From contig NZ_LN907827.1 of NCBI RefSeq assembly GCF_001517405.1, positions 1,370,587-1,434,586 on the forward strand: a DNA stretch of 64,000 bases. Reading direction: 5' to 3'. The stretch's first letter is position 1. Each line of letters opens with the position of its first letter. The position numbers and the translations under genes are program-made. A model generated the notes under the pieces. The model searched no databases. It worked only from the letters and a program-made list of their open reading frames with translations, and was not told where the DNA came from. The stretch comes from Duffyella gerundensis (lineage in GTDB: Bacteria; Pseudomonadota; Gammaproteobacteria; Enterobacterales; Enterobacteriaceae). Positions 23,461 through 32,435 of the stretch are shown piece after piece.

Positions 23461-24321
23461 TCAGTGAGCCTGTGCGTCACCGCGCAGATAGATCATCCAG
23501 TAGGTCAAACCTACCAGCAGTCCGCCGCCAATAATGTTGCCCAACGTGACCGGAATCAGGTTGTCGACGATGAAATTGATTGGGTTCAAGGCGGAGAACT
23601 GGGCTGCCGATGCGCCGGTCATCTGCCAGAAGTCAGGGGTGGCGAAGTCGCGGATGACAATCGCCAGGGGGATCAGAAACATATTGGCAATGCTGTGCTC
23701 AAAACCGCTGGCCACAAACATCGCAACCGGCAGTACCATAGCCAGCATTTTGTCGACCAGGGTATGGCCGGAGTAGCTCATCCACACCGCAAGGCAGACC
23801 ATTAAATTAGCCAGCGTGCCGAGGCTGACCGCTTCAATGAAGGTGTGATGCATTTTGTGTTCGGCAGTTTGCAGTACGTTTAGCCCCCATGCGCCGCTGG
23901 CAACGCTGTGTTCACCTGCAAACCAAATCAGGGCAACAAAAAACAGGGCGCCAAACAGATTGCCGACGTAGACGTTAAGCCAGTTGCGCGCCAGTTGCCC
24001 CCAGCTAATACGGCCGCTGGCTTTAGCGACAACAATCAGTACGGTTGAGGTAAACAGATCGGCGCCGCAAATCACCACCAGCATCAGGCCTAATGAAAAA
24101 CAGATGCCGCCAATGAGCTTGGCAATGCCATAAGGCATCACGCCAGAGCCGGTTGTGGCAGTGATATAGAAAACAAACGCAATGGAAATAAATACACCAG
24201 CGGTAATCGCAAGAAAAAATGTTGTGAGAGGATGTTTTGTGGCTTTGTATACGCCCGCATCTTCGGCCACTTTTGCCATCGCGGCGGGTAACAGAAGATT
24301 GAATGGGTTGTCAGTTTTCAC
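23461..24321 (-). CDS. focA: Formate channel FocA
   Basis: Pentameric inner-membrane formate channel of the FNT family. The 286-aa product has six membrane helices and the family signatures HPLTTFFLAITAGVFISIAF, CGADLFTSTVL and FVASGFEHSIANMF, with the central channel His in the last motif. I set the start at GTG 24321 (MKTDNPFNLLLPAAMAK, as E. coli MKADNPFDLLL), which has TTGGAGAG upstream; the frame stays open to 24363 but the extra 14 residues are not homologous. An FNR box at 24382-24395 lies about 60 bp upstream. The focA-pflB linkage is the classic mixed-acid fermentation arrangement. Confidence 0.97.
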   Translation of the reverse strand: MKTDNPFNLLLPAAMAKVAEDAGVYKATKHPLTTFFLAITAGVFISIAFVFYITATTGSGVMPYGIAKLIGGICFSLGLMLVVICGADLFTSTVLIVVAKASGRISWGQLARNWLNVYVGNLFGALFFVALIWFAGEHSVASGAWGLNVLQTAEHKMHHTFIEAVSLGTLANLMVCLAVWMSYSGHTLVDKMLAMVLPVAMFVASGFEHSIANMFLIPLAIVIRDFATPDFWQMTGASAAQFSALNPINFIVDNLIPVTLGNIIGGGLLVGLTYWMIYLRGDAQAH

Positions 24322-24606
24322 TGTTGCGCTCTCCAAAAGAAGCCTGCGAGAAAATATTACCAAACTGCCTTAATGGAGAAGTTGATACAGATCATTATTC
24401 AGCGGGGATAAGCACAGGCAGGAAGGCTGTCAGAAGGGAAAATTAAATTAAGTAATTGATAATGATAAATAAAAAATATTTTAAAAGTTAAAATTATTTT
24501 TCATGGACGCAGGGTTTTAACTGAAAGATTATTCACTAATGTAAATTCTGAAGGGTGAATGTTAAATAAAAATGAAGGGCCGGAAATAATTTATCGTTTT
24601 AATAAC
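24322..24606. other. focA-ycaO intergenic control region
   Basis: With the ycaO terminator this gap is 353 bp. It is strikingly AT-rich from about 24440 to 24610, unlike the flanks. It contains the FNR box and, further upstream, runs such as TAAATTAAGTAATTGATAATG that could suit ArcA or IHF binding. E. coli pfl transcription depends on FNR, ArcA and IHF from several promoters in this interval and within focA. I see no protein-coding potential. Confidence 0.55.
24382..24395. promoter_or_regulatory. FNR box upstream of focA-pflB
   Basis: TTGATACAGATCAT differs from the FNR consensus TTGAT-N4-ATCAA at one base. It lies 61-74 bp ahead of the focA start, fitting anaerobic activation of focA-pflB. 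Confidence 0.75.
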
Positions 24607-24644
24607 AATAAAGGCATCGGCGAAAATTAGCCGATGCCTTTATT
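24607..24644. terminator. ycaO bidirectional terminator
   Basis: A perfect 15-bp stem AATAAAGGCATCGGC / GCCGATGCCTTTATT with an 8-nt loop, 31 bp after the ycaO stop. This is one of the strongest hairpins in the window and isolates ycaO from focA. Confidence 0.85.
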
Positions 24645-24674
24645 CACATTATTCAGAACATACCGAGAAAGGTA

Positions 24675-26432
24675 TTATTTCCAGTTAGTCCGTTTAGCGT
24701 TCTGTAATTTTTCATAAGCAGCCAGCAGAGACTGATGAGCTGGAAACGCTTTTAAATCATCATCAACGCTTTGCAAACCATAGAAAGCCTGTTCGCCGGT
24801 TAATGCTGCAGACGCCGCCTCAACAGCATCACTGCCGTACATGCGTAAAAATACCTGGTGATACTGTACCGGATCGCGCTCCTCTTCCTGGGCCAGCAGC
24901 AGCAGGGTCTGCAGGCAGCGATAATAGTTCGCCCGCTCAGGGGTAAAGACAGAGCTGTTGAACTCCATGGTCCATTCAGTCCAGATCAGTGCCTGCTCCA
25001 GATCGCCTCCCGCAAGAGCCAGCATCGCTTTCAATTCGCCCACGCGCAGGGTGTACCAGCCATTATCTTTGCCTGTCGCCATGCCGAGCAGTTCACGTAC
25101 GCGTGTGAAATCGTCCATGCCATCATCATCCAGACGGCTAATCAGATCGAGATAGTCTTGCTTTTTCCACTGGCTGTCAGGCAGTGAAAGCAGAACGTCA
25201 CGAAGATGCGCTCCCATGTTGTTGTTGGCCAATAACAGGTCATCGGCTGGATAGATGTCAGACATGCCGGGCACGATAATGCGGCAGGCGTAAACATCAA
25301 GATGCTGATAATCCGCGATATACACTTCCTGATCTTCTGCTTTGAAGATTGCCATCAGGGTGTTGAATTCCTCTTCAGTTGATCCGCTAAAGCTCCAGTC
25401 AACAAAGGGATAGTCTGCATCTTCTTTAAACAGATCCCAGGAAATAGAACCGCTGGAATCGATGAAGTGAGTTTCCAGATTGGCGTGATCGGCGATCTCT
25501 TCGTCATCAAAGGTTGGCGGCGTAAACACATCAAGATCTTTCAGACCACGTCCCTGCAGCAGTTCGGTCACCGTACGCTCCAGCGCCACACCAAAATCGG
25601 GGTGGGCGCCAAAAGAGGCAAAGCAGGTGCCATTGGCTGGATTGAGCAGCACAACGCATATCACCGGATAGTTGCCACCCAGTGAGGCATCATAAGAGAG
25701 GATAGGGAAGCCTTCAGCTTCCAGGCGGTCAATCGCTTCCACCACGCCCGGATAGCGGTTCAGTACCTCGGCCGGAATCAGTGGCAGGCTAATTGCTTCG
25801 GCAATAATGCGGTTTTTGATGTGACGTTCGAAGACTTCAGACAGGCCCTGAACGCGTGCTTCGTTGGCCGTATTGCCCGCTGACATACCGTTAGAAACAT
25901 ACAGGTTGCCGATGATGTTCATGGGGATATAAACCGTCTGCAGATCGGACTGACGGGTAAAAGGCAGTGCGCAGATGCCGCGCGCCGTATTGCCCGATTG
26001 CAGATCGATCAGATCGCTGGCGCTGAGCTCATTTTCCGGATCGTAGTAAGCCTGCAGGCGCGCATCCAGGATCCCCTCTGGCAGCGATTCATCGGCCGGC
26101 AGTGGAAACCATTTTTCATCGGGATAGTGCACAAAGTCGCCGTTCGCGATCGATTTGCCTAACCAAAAATCGGCAAAGAAATAGTTGGTTGATAAACGTT
26201 CGAAGTATTCACCCAACGCCGAGGCCAGCGCAGCTTTTTTGCTTGCCCCTTTACCGTTGGTGAAACAGAGCGGGCAATCACGGTCACGAATGTGCACGGA
26301 CCAGACATGAGGAACAGGGTTGAGCCAAGAGGCTTCTTCAATCGTAAAGCCTAAATCCTGCAGTTTTTGCTGAAAACGCGCAATGGAGTCTTCCAGTGCC
26401 GCGTCTTTTCCGGGAATAAATGTTTGAGTCAT
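24675..26432 (-). CDS. ycaO: YcaO-domain ATP-dependent protein (stand-alone YcaO)
   Basis: Founding member of the YcaO superfamily, enzymes that activate amide backbones with ATP. The E. coli protein is linked genetically to RimO-dependent methylthiolation of ribosomal protein S12; its chemical role is unsettled. The 585-aa product keeps the ATP/Mg residues Glu75 and Glu78 (GEYFERL) and Glu199, Glu202 and Arg203 (SEVFER). A C-terminal helical, TPR-like part follows (about 400-585). The ATG at 26432 (MTQTFIPGKDAALEDSI) matches E. coli (586 aa); the frame is open further upstream. No cyclodehydratase E1 partner, dehydrogenase or precursor peptide lies nearby, so an azoline-peptide pathway is unlikely. 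It neighbours focA-pflB, as in E. coli. Confidence 0.95.
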   Translation of the reverse strand: MTQTFIPGKDAALEDSIARFQQKLQDLGFTIEEASWLNPVPHVWSVHIRDRDCPLCFTNGKGASKKAALASALGEYFERLSTNYFFADFWLGKSIANGDFVHYPDEKWFPLPADESLPEGILDARLQAYYDPENELSASDLIDLQSGNTARGICALPFTRQSDLQTVYIPMNIIGNLYVSNGMSAGNTANEARVQGLSEVFERHIKNRIIAEAISLPLIPAEVLNRYPGVVEAIDRLEAEGFPILSYDASLGGNYPVICVVLLNPANGTCFASFGAHPDFGVALERTVTELLQGRGLKDLDVFTPPTFDDEEIADHANLETHFIDSSGSISWDLFKEDADYPFVDWSFSGSTEEEFNTLMAIFKAEDQEVYIADYQHLDVYACRIIVPGMSDIYPADDLLLANNNMGAHLRDVLLSLPDSQWKKQDYLDLISRLDDDGMDDFTRVRELLGMATGKDNGWYTLRVGELKAMLALAGGDLEQALIWTEWTMEFNSSVFTPERANYYRCLQTLLLLAQEEERDPVQYHQVFLRMYGSDAVEAASAALTGEQAFYGLQSVDDDLKAFPAHQSLLAAYEKLQNAKRTNWK

Positions 26433-26729
26433 GAGCCCGCTCTTAGGTGTGAGAAAAATGAAAGCGCGTAATGATACGGGTTTTGCCATTGTCCCGCCAA
26501 TGAAAGCCGAGGCAGCATGGCAGGCGAGTAAGCTGGTTGCAGCCATTAAAGGCGCTTTATGTATGAAACCTCACAAAATATCGTGACCATTTACATCGGC
26601 AACATAAGCTTTTGCTGCGGCTTTTCCAAAAATGTGATCGTTACCTGATTAATCGTTGCAGCATCCAGGAGGCAGTGATAAAACCGATAGGATATGCATA
26701 ACCGTTTTATATGACAGTGGTGAGGGGAA
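26433..26729. other. ycaO-serC divergent intergenic region
   Basis: About 300 bp with the divergent promoters. E. coli carries ycaP in this gap; it is missing here and I find no trace. Near 26600 a TGACCATTTACAT stretch resembles a poor CRP site (CRP and Lrp control serC-aroA in E. coli), but the match is weak. Confidence 0.4.
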
Positions 26730-27815
26730 ATGACGCAGATTTATAATTTTAGCTCCGGTCCAGCAATGCTGCCGGTTGAAGTGCTTCGTCGGGCTGAGCA
26801 AGAGCTCACAAACTGGAAAGGGCTCGGCACTTCAGTGATGGAGATTAGCCATCGCAGCAAGGAATTTATTCAGGTTGCACAAGAGGCTGAAAGCGACCTC
26901 CGTGATCTTCTTAAAATACCCGCCAATTACAAAGTTTTGTTCTGCCACGGCGGTGCCCGCGGCCAGTTTGCTGCGATTCCAGGTAACCTGCTGGGCAGTG
27001 CGGCTACCGCTGATTACGTTGACGGTGGATACTGGGCCCATAGCGCCATTCTGGAAGCGGAGAAGTTCTGCGCACCAAATGTGATTGATGTAAAAACGGT
27101 GCTGGATGGCAAGCGCGCTATTCTGCCAATGAGCCAGTGGCAGCTTTCTGATGACGCAGCCTACGTGCATTTCTGCCCTAACGAAACCATTGATGGTGTT
27201 GCCATTGCGGAACAACCTGCCTTCGGCAATAAAGTGGTTGTGGCCGATCTCTCTTCCACCATTTTATCCAGCCCGCTGGATATCAATCGCTATGGCGTTA
27301 TTTACGCCGGTGCACAAAAAAATATTGGCCCTGCAGGATTGACCATCGTTATCGTGCGCGAGGACCTGCTTGGCAAAGCCCGCAAAGAAGTACCTTCTAT
27401 CCTCGATTATAAAGTGCTTGCGGATAATGACTCTATGTTCAACACGCCGCCTACTTTTGCCTGGTATCTTTCTGGTCTGGTATTTAAATGGCTGAAAGAG
27501 CAGGGCGGCGTAGCAGAAATCGATCGCATTAATCAGCAAAAAGCCGACCTGCTGTATGGCGTTATTGATAAGAGCGATTTTTATCGTAATGACGTTGCTA
27601 CATCCAACCGCTCGCGGATGAACGTGCCTTTTCAGTTAGCAGATGCTTCGCTGGATAAGCTGTTTCTTGATGAATCTTACGCGGCAGGACTGCATGCTCT
27701 GAAAGGCCATCGCGTGGTTGGCGGTATGCGCGCTTCTATCTACAATGCCATGCCGTTTGAGGGCGTCAAAACCCTGACCGATTTCATGATTGAGTTTGAA
27801 CGTCGTCACGGTTAA
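26730..27815 (+). CDS. serC: Phosphoserine/phosphohydroxythreonine aminotransferase
   Basis: PLP enzyme for serine synthesis (3-phosphohydroxypyruvate to phosphoserine) and for vitamin B6 synthesis. The 361-aa product (E. coli 362) has the PLP-binding Lys197 in [12 protein letters not shown], the [10 protein letters not shown] terminus, and the [11 protein letters not shown]-terminal motif. The ATG at 26730 follows GAGGGG. It is the first gene of the serC-aroA operon, an arrangement found across Enterobacterales, in which serine and chorismate supply jointly feed enterobactin and aromatic amino acids. A perfect hairpin lies between it and aroA. Confidence 0.98.
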   Translation: MTQIYNFSSGPAMLPVEVLRRAEQELTNWKGLGTSVMEISHRSKEFIQVAQEAESDLRDLLKIPANYKVLFCHGGARGQFAAIPGNLLGSAATADYVDGGYWAHSAILEAEKFCAPNVIDVKTVLDGKRAILPMSQWQLSDDAAYVHFCPNETIDGVAIAEQPAFGNKVVVADLSSTILSSPLDINRYGVIYAGAQKNIGPAGLTIVIVREDLLGKARKEVPSILDYKVLADNDSMFNTPPTFAWYLSGLVFKWLKEQGGVAEIDRINQQKADLLYGVIDKSDFYRNDVATSNRSRMNVPFQLADASLDKLFLDESYAAGLHALKGHRVVGGMRASIYNAMPFEGVKTLTDFMIEFERRHG

Positions 27816-27836
27816 TTATCGCGTAAGCACCACTAC

Positions 27837-27864
27837 GGAAACCTCATAACACCATGAGGTTTCC
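27837..27864 (+). terminator. serC-aroA intercistronic hairpin
   Basis: Perfect 11-bp stem GGAAACCTCAT / ATGAGGTTTCC with a 6-nt loop, followed by TTGCC rather than a full U run. In E. coli and relatives a hairpin here partly ends transcription and lowers aroA relative to serC. Confidence 0.7.
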
Positions 27865-27896
27865 TTGCCGCTGAATTTATGGAGTAAAGGTTTCAC

Positions 27897-29183
27897 ATGC
27901 AGGACTCTCTAACGTTACAACCCATTGCGCATGTTGAGGGCACAGTTAATTTGCCTGGTTCGAAAAGCGTATCAAATCGCGCGTTGCTGCTTGCTGCCCT
28001 GGCATCAGGTACTACCAGGTTAACCAACCTGCTCGACAGCGATGATGTTAAACATATGCTCAATGCGCTTAAAGCGTTAGGCGTCAGCTACCAGCTTTCT
28101 ACAGATCGCACCGTGTGCGAGGTTACGGGCTGTGGTGGACCTTTATTTTCAGAGCAGGCTCTGGAGCTTTTTCTGGGTAATGCCGGTACCGCGATGCGTC
28201 CATTGGCCGCGGCCTTATGCCTGGGTAAGAATGATATCGTGCTTACCGGCGAGCCGCGTATGAAAGAACGCCCAATTGGCCATCTGGTCGATGCATTACG
28301 CCAGGGCGGCGCGCAGATTGATTATCTGGAGCAAACGGATTATCCACCTTTGCGCCTGAAGGGCGGATTTACCGGCGGTAAGATAACTGTAGACGGCAGT
28401 GTCTCAAGTCAGTTTCTTACTGCATTGCTGATGACGTCACCTCTGGCAGAGAAAGATACACACATTGCCATCAAAGGCGATTTGGTTTCAAAGCCCTACA
28501 TTGATATCACGCTCAAGCTGATGAAAACCTTCGGTGTGGATGTCCATAATGACCATTATCAGCACTTTACCATCGCTGGTGGGCAGCATTATTCAGCGCC
28601 CGGTGACTATCTGGTTGAGGGTGATGCGTCATCTGCTTCTTATTTTCTTGCTGCCGGGGCAATTAAAGGCGGCACGGTAAAAGTGACAGGTATCGGGCGT
28701 AATAGCGTACAGGGTGATATTCGCTTCGCTGACGTGCTGGAAAAAATGGGCGCAGTGATTGAGTGGGGTGATGACTACATTTCCTGTACTCGTAATACGC
28801 TGCAGGCGATCGATCTGGATATGAATCATATTCCGGATGCGGCGATGACCATTGCAACAACCGCACTGTTTGCGCAGGGCACCACCGTCATGCGCAATAT
28901 TTATAACTGGCGAGTTAAAGAAACCGATCGCCTGTTTGCCATGGCGACAGAGCTACGTAAAGTGGGCGCTGAAGTAGAAGAAGGGCATGATTACATTCGT
29001 ATCACGCCGCCCGCACAGCTAAAACACGCTGAAATTGGCACTTACAACGATCATCGCATGGCAATGTGTTTTGCTTTGGTTGCCTTATCCGATACGCCAG
29101 TTACCATCCTCGATCCCGGCTGCACGGCCAAAACCTTTCCTGATTACTTCGAGCGCCTGAAGTCTGTAAGCCAATCGGCGTAA
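27897..29183 (+). CDS. aroA: 3-phosphoshikimate 1-carboxyvinyltransferase (EPSP synthase)
   Basis: Joins shikimate-3-phosphate and PEP to make EPSP, the sixth shikimate step and the target of glyphosate. The 428-aa product (E. coli 427) has the N-terminal [17 protein letters not shown] motif and the PEP/glyphosate loop [10 protein letters not shown] (93-102). Gly97 and Pro102 are intact, so this looks like an ordinary glyphosate-sensitive class I enzyme. The C-terminal [16 protein letters not shown] motif is also present. The start is ATG 27897, preceded by GGAGTAAAGG. In E. coli ycaL follows; here the next gene is cmk. Confidence 0.98.
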   Translation: MQDSLTLQPIAHVEGTVNLPGSKSVSNRALLLAALASGTTRLTNLLDSDDVKHMLNALKALGVSYQLSTDRTVCEVTGCGGPLFSEQALELFLGNAGTAMRPLAAALCLGKNDIVLTGEPRMKERPIGHLVDALRQGGAQIDYLEQTDYPPLRLKGGFTGGKITVDGSVSSQFLTALLMTSPLAEKDTHIAIKGDLVSKPYIDITLKLMKTFGVDVHNDHYQHFTIAGGQHYSAPGDYLVEGDASSASYFLAAGAIKGGTVKVTGIGRNSVQGDIRFADVLEKMGAVIEWGDDYISCTRNTLQAIDLDMNHIPDAAMTIATTALFAQGTTVMRNIYNWRVKETDRLFAMATELRKVGAEVEEGHDYIRITPPAQLKHAEIGTYNDHRMAMCFALVALSDTPVTILDPGCTAKTFPDYFERLKSVSQSA

Positions 29184-29367
29184 AACTCCGTTGCCTGAAG
29201 ATTTCTTCAGGCAAATTCCCTCTTTGATCACAATTACTCAGCTGAAAAATCTGATTATTTCTCTTCGGTCTATGCTTAAGGGTAACTATCCACGGGCAAG
29301 CTGCGTATAATGCCTGGCGAAAAGTCTGGCTAACAGGCAGTGACATAGGCATTAACAGGAGATCAAG

Positions 29368-30048
29368 ATGGCGGTTGTTGCACCGGTTATCACCATTGAC
29401 GGACCAAGTGGTGCAGGTAAAGGCACCTTGTGTAAAGCGATGGCGGAAGCGCTTCAGTGGCATTTGCTCGATTCAGGCGCTATTTACCGTGTGTTGGCGC
29501 TGGCTGCGCTGCATCATCAGGTTGACATCGAGTCTGAAGAAGCATTAGTGCCGATTGCTGCACATCTTGACGTGCGCTTTGTTTCTACTGATGGTGAGCT
29601 TGCGGTGATTCTGGAAGGAGAAAACGTCACCAGCGAAATCCGTACGCAGGAAGTGAGTAATGCAGCCTCAAAAGTCGCTGCTTTTCCACGGGTGCGTGAA
29701 GCACTTTTGCGCCGCCAGCGTGCATTTCGCGATCGTCCCGGTCTGATTGCCGATGGTCGCGATATGGGTACGGTGGTTTTCCCGGATGCTCCGGTAAAAA
29801 TTTTCCTTGATGCCAGTCCGGAAGAGCGTGCCCGCCGCCGTATGCTACAGTTGCAGCAGAGCGGCATTGATGTTAACTTTGAGCGCCTTTTATCTGAGAT
29901 AAAGGAACGCGATGACAGAGATCGTAATCGTTCTGTCGCGCCGTTAGTACCTGCTGCTGATGCACTTGTACTGGATTCGACCAGTATGCCAATCGAAGAG
30001 GTGATTGAAAAAACAATCGCTTATGCTCGCAGCAAGCTGGATATTTAG
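29368..30048 (+). CDS. cmk: Cytidylate kinase
   Basis: Phosphorylates CMP and dCMP to the diphosphates. The 226-aa product (E. coli 227) has the P-loop GPSGAGKG at 12-19, followed by [19 protein letters not shown]. It also has the NMP-binding insert, the [12 protein letters not shown] motif and the lid RRRMLQLQ. The ATG at 29368 follows AGGAGATCAAG, a strong ribosome site. In E. coli cmk and rpsA are co-transcribed; the 123-bp gap here has no terminator, so the same is likely. Confidence 0.98.
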   Translation: MAVVAPVITIDGPSGAGKGTLCKAMAEALQWHLLDSGAIYRVLALAALHHQVDIESEEALVPIAAHLDVRFVSTDGELAVILEGENVTSEIRTQEVSNAASKVAAFPRVREALLRRQRAFRDRPGLIADGRDMGTVVFPDAPVKIFLDASPEERARRRMLQLQQSGIDVNFERLLSEIKERDDRDRNRSVAPLVPAADALVLDSTSMPIEEVIEKTIAYARSKLDI

Positions 30049-30171
30049 CATTAAGGTGCTGAAAAGAATAATTTAACCTTGTGCAATGGATTGTCGCGAG
30101 GCATGTGAAACAACCCCATCCGGCAGGAAGTCAGGTGGACGTTAAATTGAAGAATCCTGAAGATTATCAAT
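30049..30171 (+). promoter_or_regulatory. rpsA leader (likely S1 autoregulation region)
   Basis: The 123 bp before rpsA lack a canonical Shine-Dalgarno sequence; only a weak GAAG lies at a workable distance from the ATG. In E. coli the rpsA start is recognised through folded leader hairpins and is repressed by free S1 protein. The weak site here fits that mechanism. Confidence 0.5.
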
Positions 30172-31845
30172 ATGACAGAATCTTTTGCTCAACTATTTGA
30201 AGAATCCCTGAAAGAAATCGAAACCCGCCCGGGTTCCATCGTTCGTGGCGTTGTTGTCTCTATCGACAAAGACGTTGTTCTGGTTGATGCGGGCCTGAAA
30301 TCTGAATCTGCAATTCCTGCAGAGCAGTTCAAAAACGCAGCCGGCGAACTGGAAATCCAGGTTGGCGACGAAGTTGACGTTGCTCTGGATGCAGTTGAAG
30401 ACGGCTTCGGTGAAACCCTGCTGTCCCGTGAAAAAGCTAAACGTCATGAAGCTTGGATCACGTTGGAAAAAGCTTACGAAGACGCTGAAACTGTTACCGG
30501 TGTTATCAACGGCAAAGTTAAAGGTGGCTTCACAGTTGAGCTCAACGGCATTCGTGCGTTCCTGCCTGGTTCACTGGTAGATGTGCGTCCGGTGCGCGAT
30601 ACGCTGCACCTGGAAGGCAAAGAGCTGGAATTCAAAGTAATCAAGCTGGACCAGAAGCGCAACAACGTTGTGGTTTCTCGCCGTGCGGTTATTGAATCTG
30701 AAAACAGCGCAGAGCGCGATCAGCTGCTGGAAAACCTGCAGGAAGGCATGGAAGTCAAAGGTATCGTTAAGAACCTGACTGACTACGGTGCATTCGTTGA
30801 TCTGGGCGGCGTTGACGGCCTGCTGCACATTACTGATATGGCATGGAAACGCGTTAAGCATCCAAGCGAAATCGTGAATGTTGGCGATGAAATTACTGTT
30901 AAGGTGCTTAAGTTTGACCGTGAGCGCACCCGCGTATCTCTTGGCTTGAAACAGCTGGGCGAAGATCCATGGGTTGCTATCGCTAAGCGTTATCCGGAAA
31001 GCACTCGTCTTACCGGCCGCGTGACCAATCTGACTGATTACGGCTGCTTCGTAGAAATCGAAGAAGGCGTTGAAGGTCTGGTTCACGTATCTGAAATGGA
31101 TTGGACTAACAAAAACATCCACCCGTCTAAAGTTGTTAACGTAGGCGATGTGGTTGAAGTGATGGTTCTGGATATCGACGAAGAACGTCGTCGTATCTCT
31201 CTGGGCCTGAAACAGTGTAAATCTAACCCATGGCAGCAGTTTGCTGAGACCCACAACAAGGGCGACCGTGTTGAAGGTAAAATCAAGTCAATCACTGACT
31301 TTGGTATCTTCATCGGCCTGGACGGCGGCATCGACGGCCTGGTTCACCTGTCTGACATCTCCTGGAACGCAACCGGAGAAGAAGCAGTACGTGAATACAA
31401 AAAAGGCGACGAAATCGCAGCTGTGGTTCTGCAGGTTGACGCAGAGCGCGAGCGCATCTCCCTTGGCGTTAAACAACTGGCTGAAGACCCGTTCAACAAC
31501 TACATCTCTCTGAACAAGAAAGGTGCCATTGTTAACGGTAAAGTGACAGCAGTTGACGCTAAAGGTGCTACAGTTGAATTAGCTGATGGCGTTGAAGGTT
31601 ACCTGCGCGCTTCAGAAGCTTCACGCGACCGCGTTGAAGACGCAACTCTGGTTCTGAACGTTGGCGACGACGTTGAAGCGAAATTTACCGGTGTTGATCG
31701 TAAAAACCGCGTAGTTAGCCTGTCTGTTCGTGCAAAAGACGAAGCTGATGAGAAAGATGCAATCGCTACTGTTAACAACAAACAGGAAGAAAGCAACTTC
31801 TCCAGCGCTATGGCTGAAGCGTTCAAAGCGGCTAAAGGCGAGTAA
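30172..31845 (+). CDS. rpsA: 30S ribosomal protein S1
   Basis: Largest ribosomal protein; binds mRNA leaders and helps load them on the 30S subunit. The 557-aa product (E. coli length) has six S1/OB repeats: the first two (about 20-170) bind the ribosome, and the next four have the repeated pattern GxVxxxTDYGxFVxL/IxxGxxGLxHxSxMxW. Codon use is clearly that of a very highly expressed gene (CTG, CGT, GGT, GAA, AAA bias), unlike most neighbours. It lies between cmk and ihfB in the usual order. Confidence 0.99.
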   Translation: MTESFAQLFEESLKEIETRPGSIVRGVVVSIDKDVVLVDAGLKSESAIPAEQFKNAAGELEIQVGDEVDVALDAVEDGFGETLLSREKAKRHEAWITLEKAYEDAETVTGVINGKVKGGFTVELNGIRAFLPGSLVDVRPVRDTLHLEGKELEFKVIKLDQKRNNVVVSRRAVIESENSAERDQLLENLQEGMEVKGIVKNLTDYGAFVDLGGVDGLLHITDMAWKRVKHPSEIVNVGDEITVKVLKFDRERTRVSLGLKQLGEDPWVAIAKRYPESTRLTGRVTNLTDYGCFVEIEEGVEGLVHVSEMDWTNKNIHPSKVVNVGDVVEVMVLDIDEERRRISLGLKQCKSNPWQQFAETHNKGDRVEGKIKSITDFGIFIGLDGGIDGLVHLSDISWNATGEEAVREYKKGDEIAAVVLQVDAERERISLGVKQLAEDPFNNYISLNKKGAIVNGKVTAVDAKGATVELADGVEGYLRASEASRDRVEDATLVLNVGDDVEAKFTGVDRKNRVVSLSVRAKDEADEKDAIATVNNKQEESNFSSAMAEAFKAAKGE

Positions 31846-31858
31846 TCGACCTGATATT

Positions 31859-31879
31859 CAGGGCAGCGTTGTTGCCCTG
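31859..31879 (+). terminator. Hairpin between rpsA and ihfB
   Basis: CAGGGCA / TGCCCTG stem 13 bp after the rpsA stop, without a U run. Possibly an attenuator or an mRNA-stabilising 3' end for rpsA. Confidence 0.4.
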
Positions 31880-31932
31880 GATATGACAGAACGCTGTCAA
31901 ACCTTTTCCATTAAGGATTAACCGGAGGATTT

Positions 31933-32220
31933 ATGACCAAGTCAGAATTGATTGAACGACTTGCTGGCCAGCACACTCATATTCCGGCGAAAGTCGTTGA
32001 GGATGCGGTCAAAGAAATGCTGGAGCACATGGCCACCACACTGGCACAGGGTGAACGCATTGAAATCCGGGGATTCGGCAGCTTCTCTTTGCACTATCGC
32101 GCTCCTCGTACCGGTCGTAATCCTAAGACCGGCGACAAGGTTGAGCTTGAGGGAAAATACGTACCTCATTTTAAACCGGGTAAAGAGTTACGCGATCGCG
32201 CAAATATACATGGTCAATGA
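31933..32220 (+). CDS. ihfB: Integration host factor subunit beta
   Basis: One subunit of the IHF heterodimer that bends DNA by about 160 degrees at specific sites. The 95-aa product (E. coli 94) has the HU/IHF fold with the arm sequence [12 protein letters not shown], including the intercalating Pro64. The start ATG 31933 follows ACCGGAGGA. It lies 87 bp after rpsA, with a CAGGGCA / TGCCCTG hairpin in the gap (31859-31879) that could reduce read-through. IHF is likely also to act at the pfl promoter region in this window. Confidence 0.98.
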   Translation: MTKSELIERLAGQHTHIPAKVVEDAVKEMLEHMATTLAQGERIEIRGFGSFSLHYRAPRTGRNPKTGDKVELEGKYVPHFKPGKELRDRANIHGQ

Positions 32221-32237
32221 TTCCTGACGAATCCGTT

Positions 32238-32265
32238 AAAACGACACTCCGGTGTCGTTTTTTTT
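32238..32265 (+). terminator. ihfB rho-independent terminator
   Basis: AAAACGACAC / GTGTCGTTTT 10-bp stem, 4-nt loop and a T8 run, 18 bp after the ihfB stop. Confidence 0.92.
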
Positions 32266-32435
32266 GGTTTTTTTCTGTCTTCTCAGCATGGTTTTTTTCA
32301 TAACGCTTCACACAATTCTGCTCATCACTGTAATCCTTTCCCTGTCTTCTGAAGCCATATAACAAACAAGAAATTTGCTCATCGCATTGCAACGAACCAA
32401 AGCCGAAAGTAGGCGAGACGTTGCCGGGAGCACTT

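Noticed and set aside
24675..26432. A thiazole/oxazole-modified microcin cluster around ycaO
   Set aside because: No partner cyclodehydratase, dehydrogenase, exporter or short precursor gene is adjacent; the flanks are focA-pflB and serC-aroA.
26560..26620. CRP site upstream of serC
   Set aside because: TGACCATTTACAT shares only a few bases with the consensus, too weak to call as a feature.
27990..28200. Glyphosate-tolerant aroA allele
   Set aside because: The [10 protein letters not shown] loop is the standard sensitive class I sequence with the usual Gly and Pro.
30571..31254. A 227-codon open frame antisense to rpsA
   Set aside because: It is a shadow of the highly biased rpsA codons; the product has no recognisable motifs.
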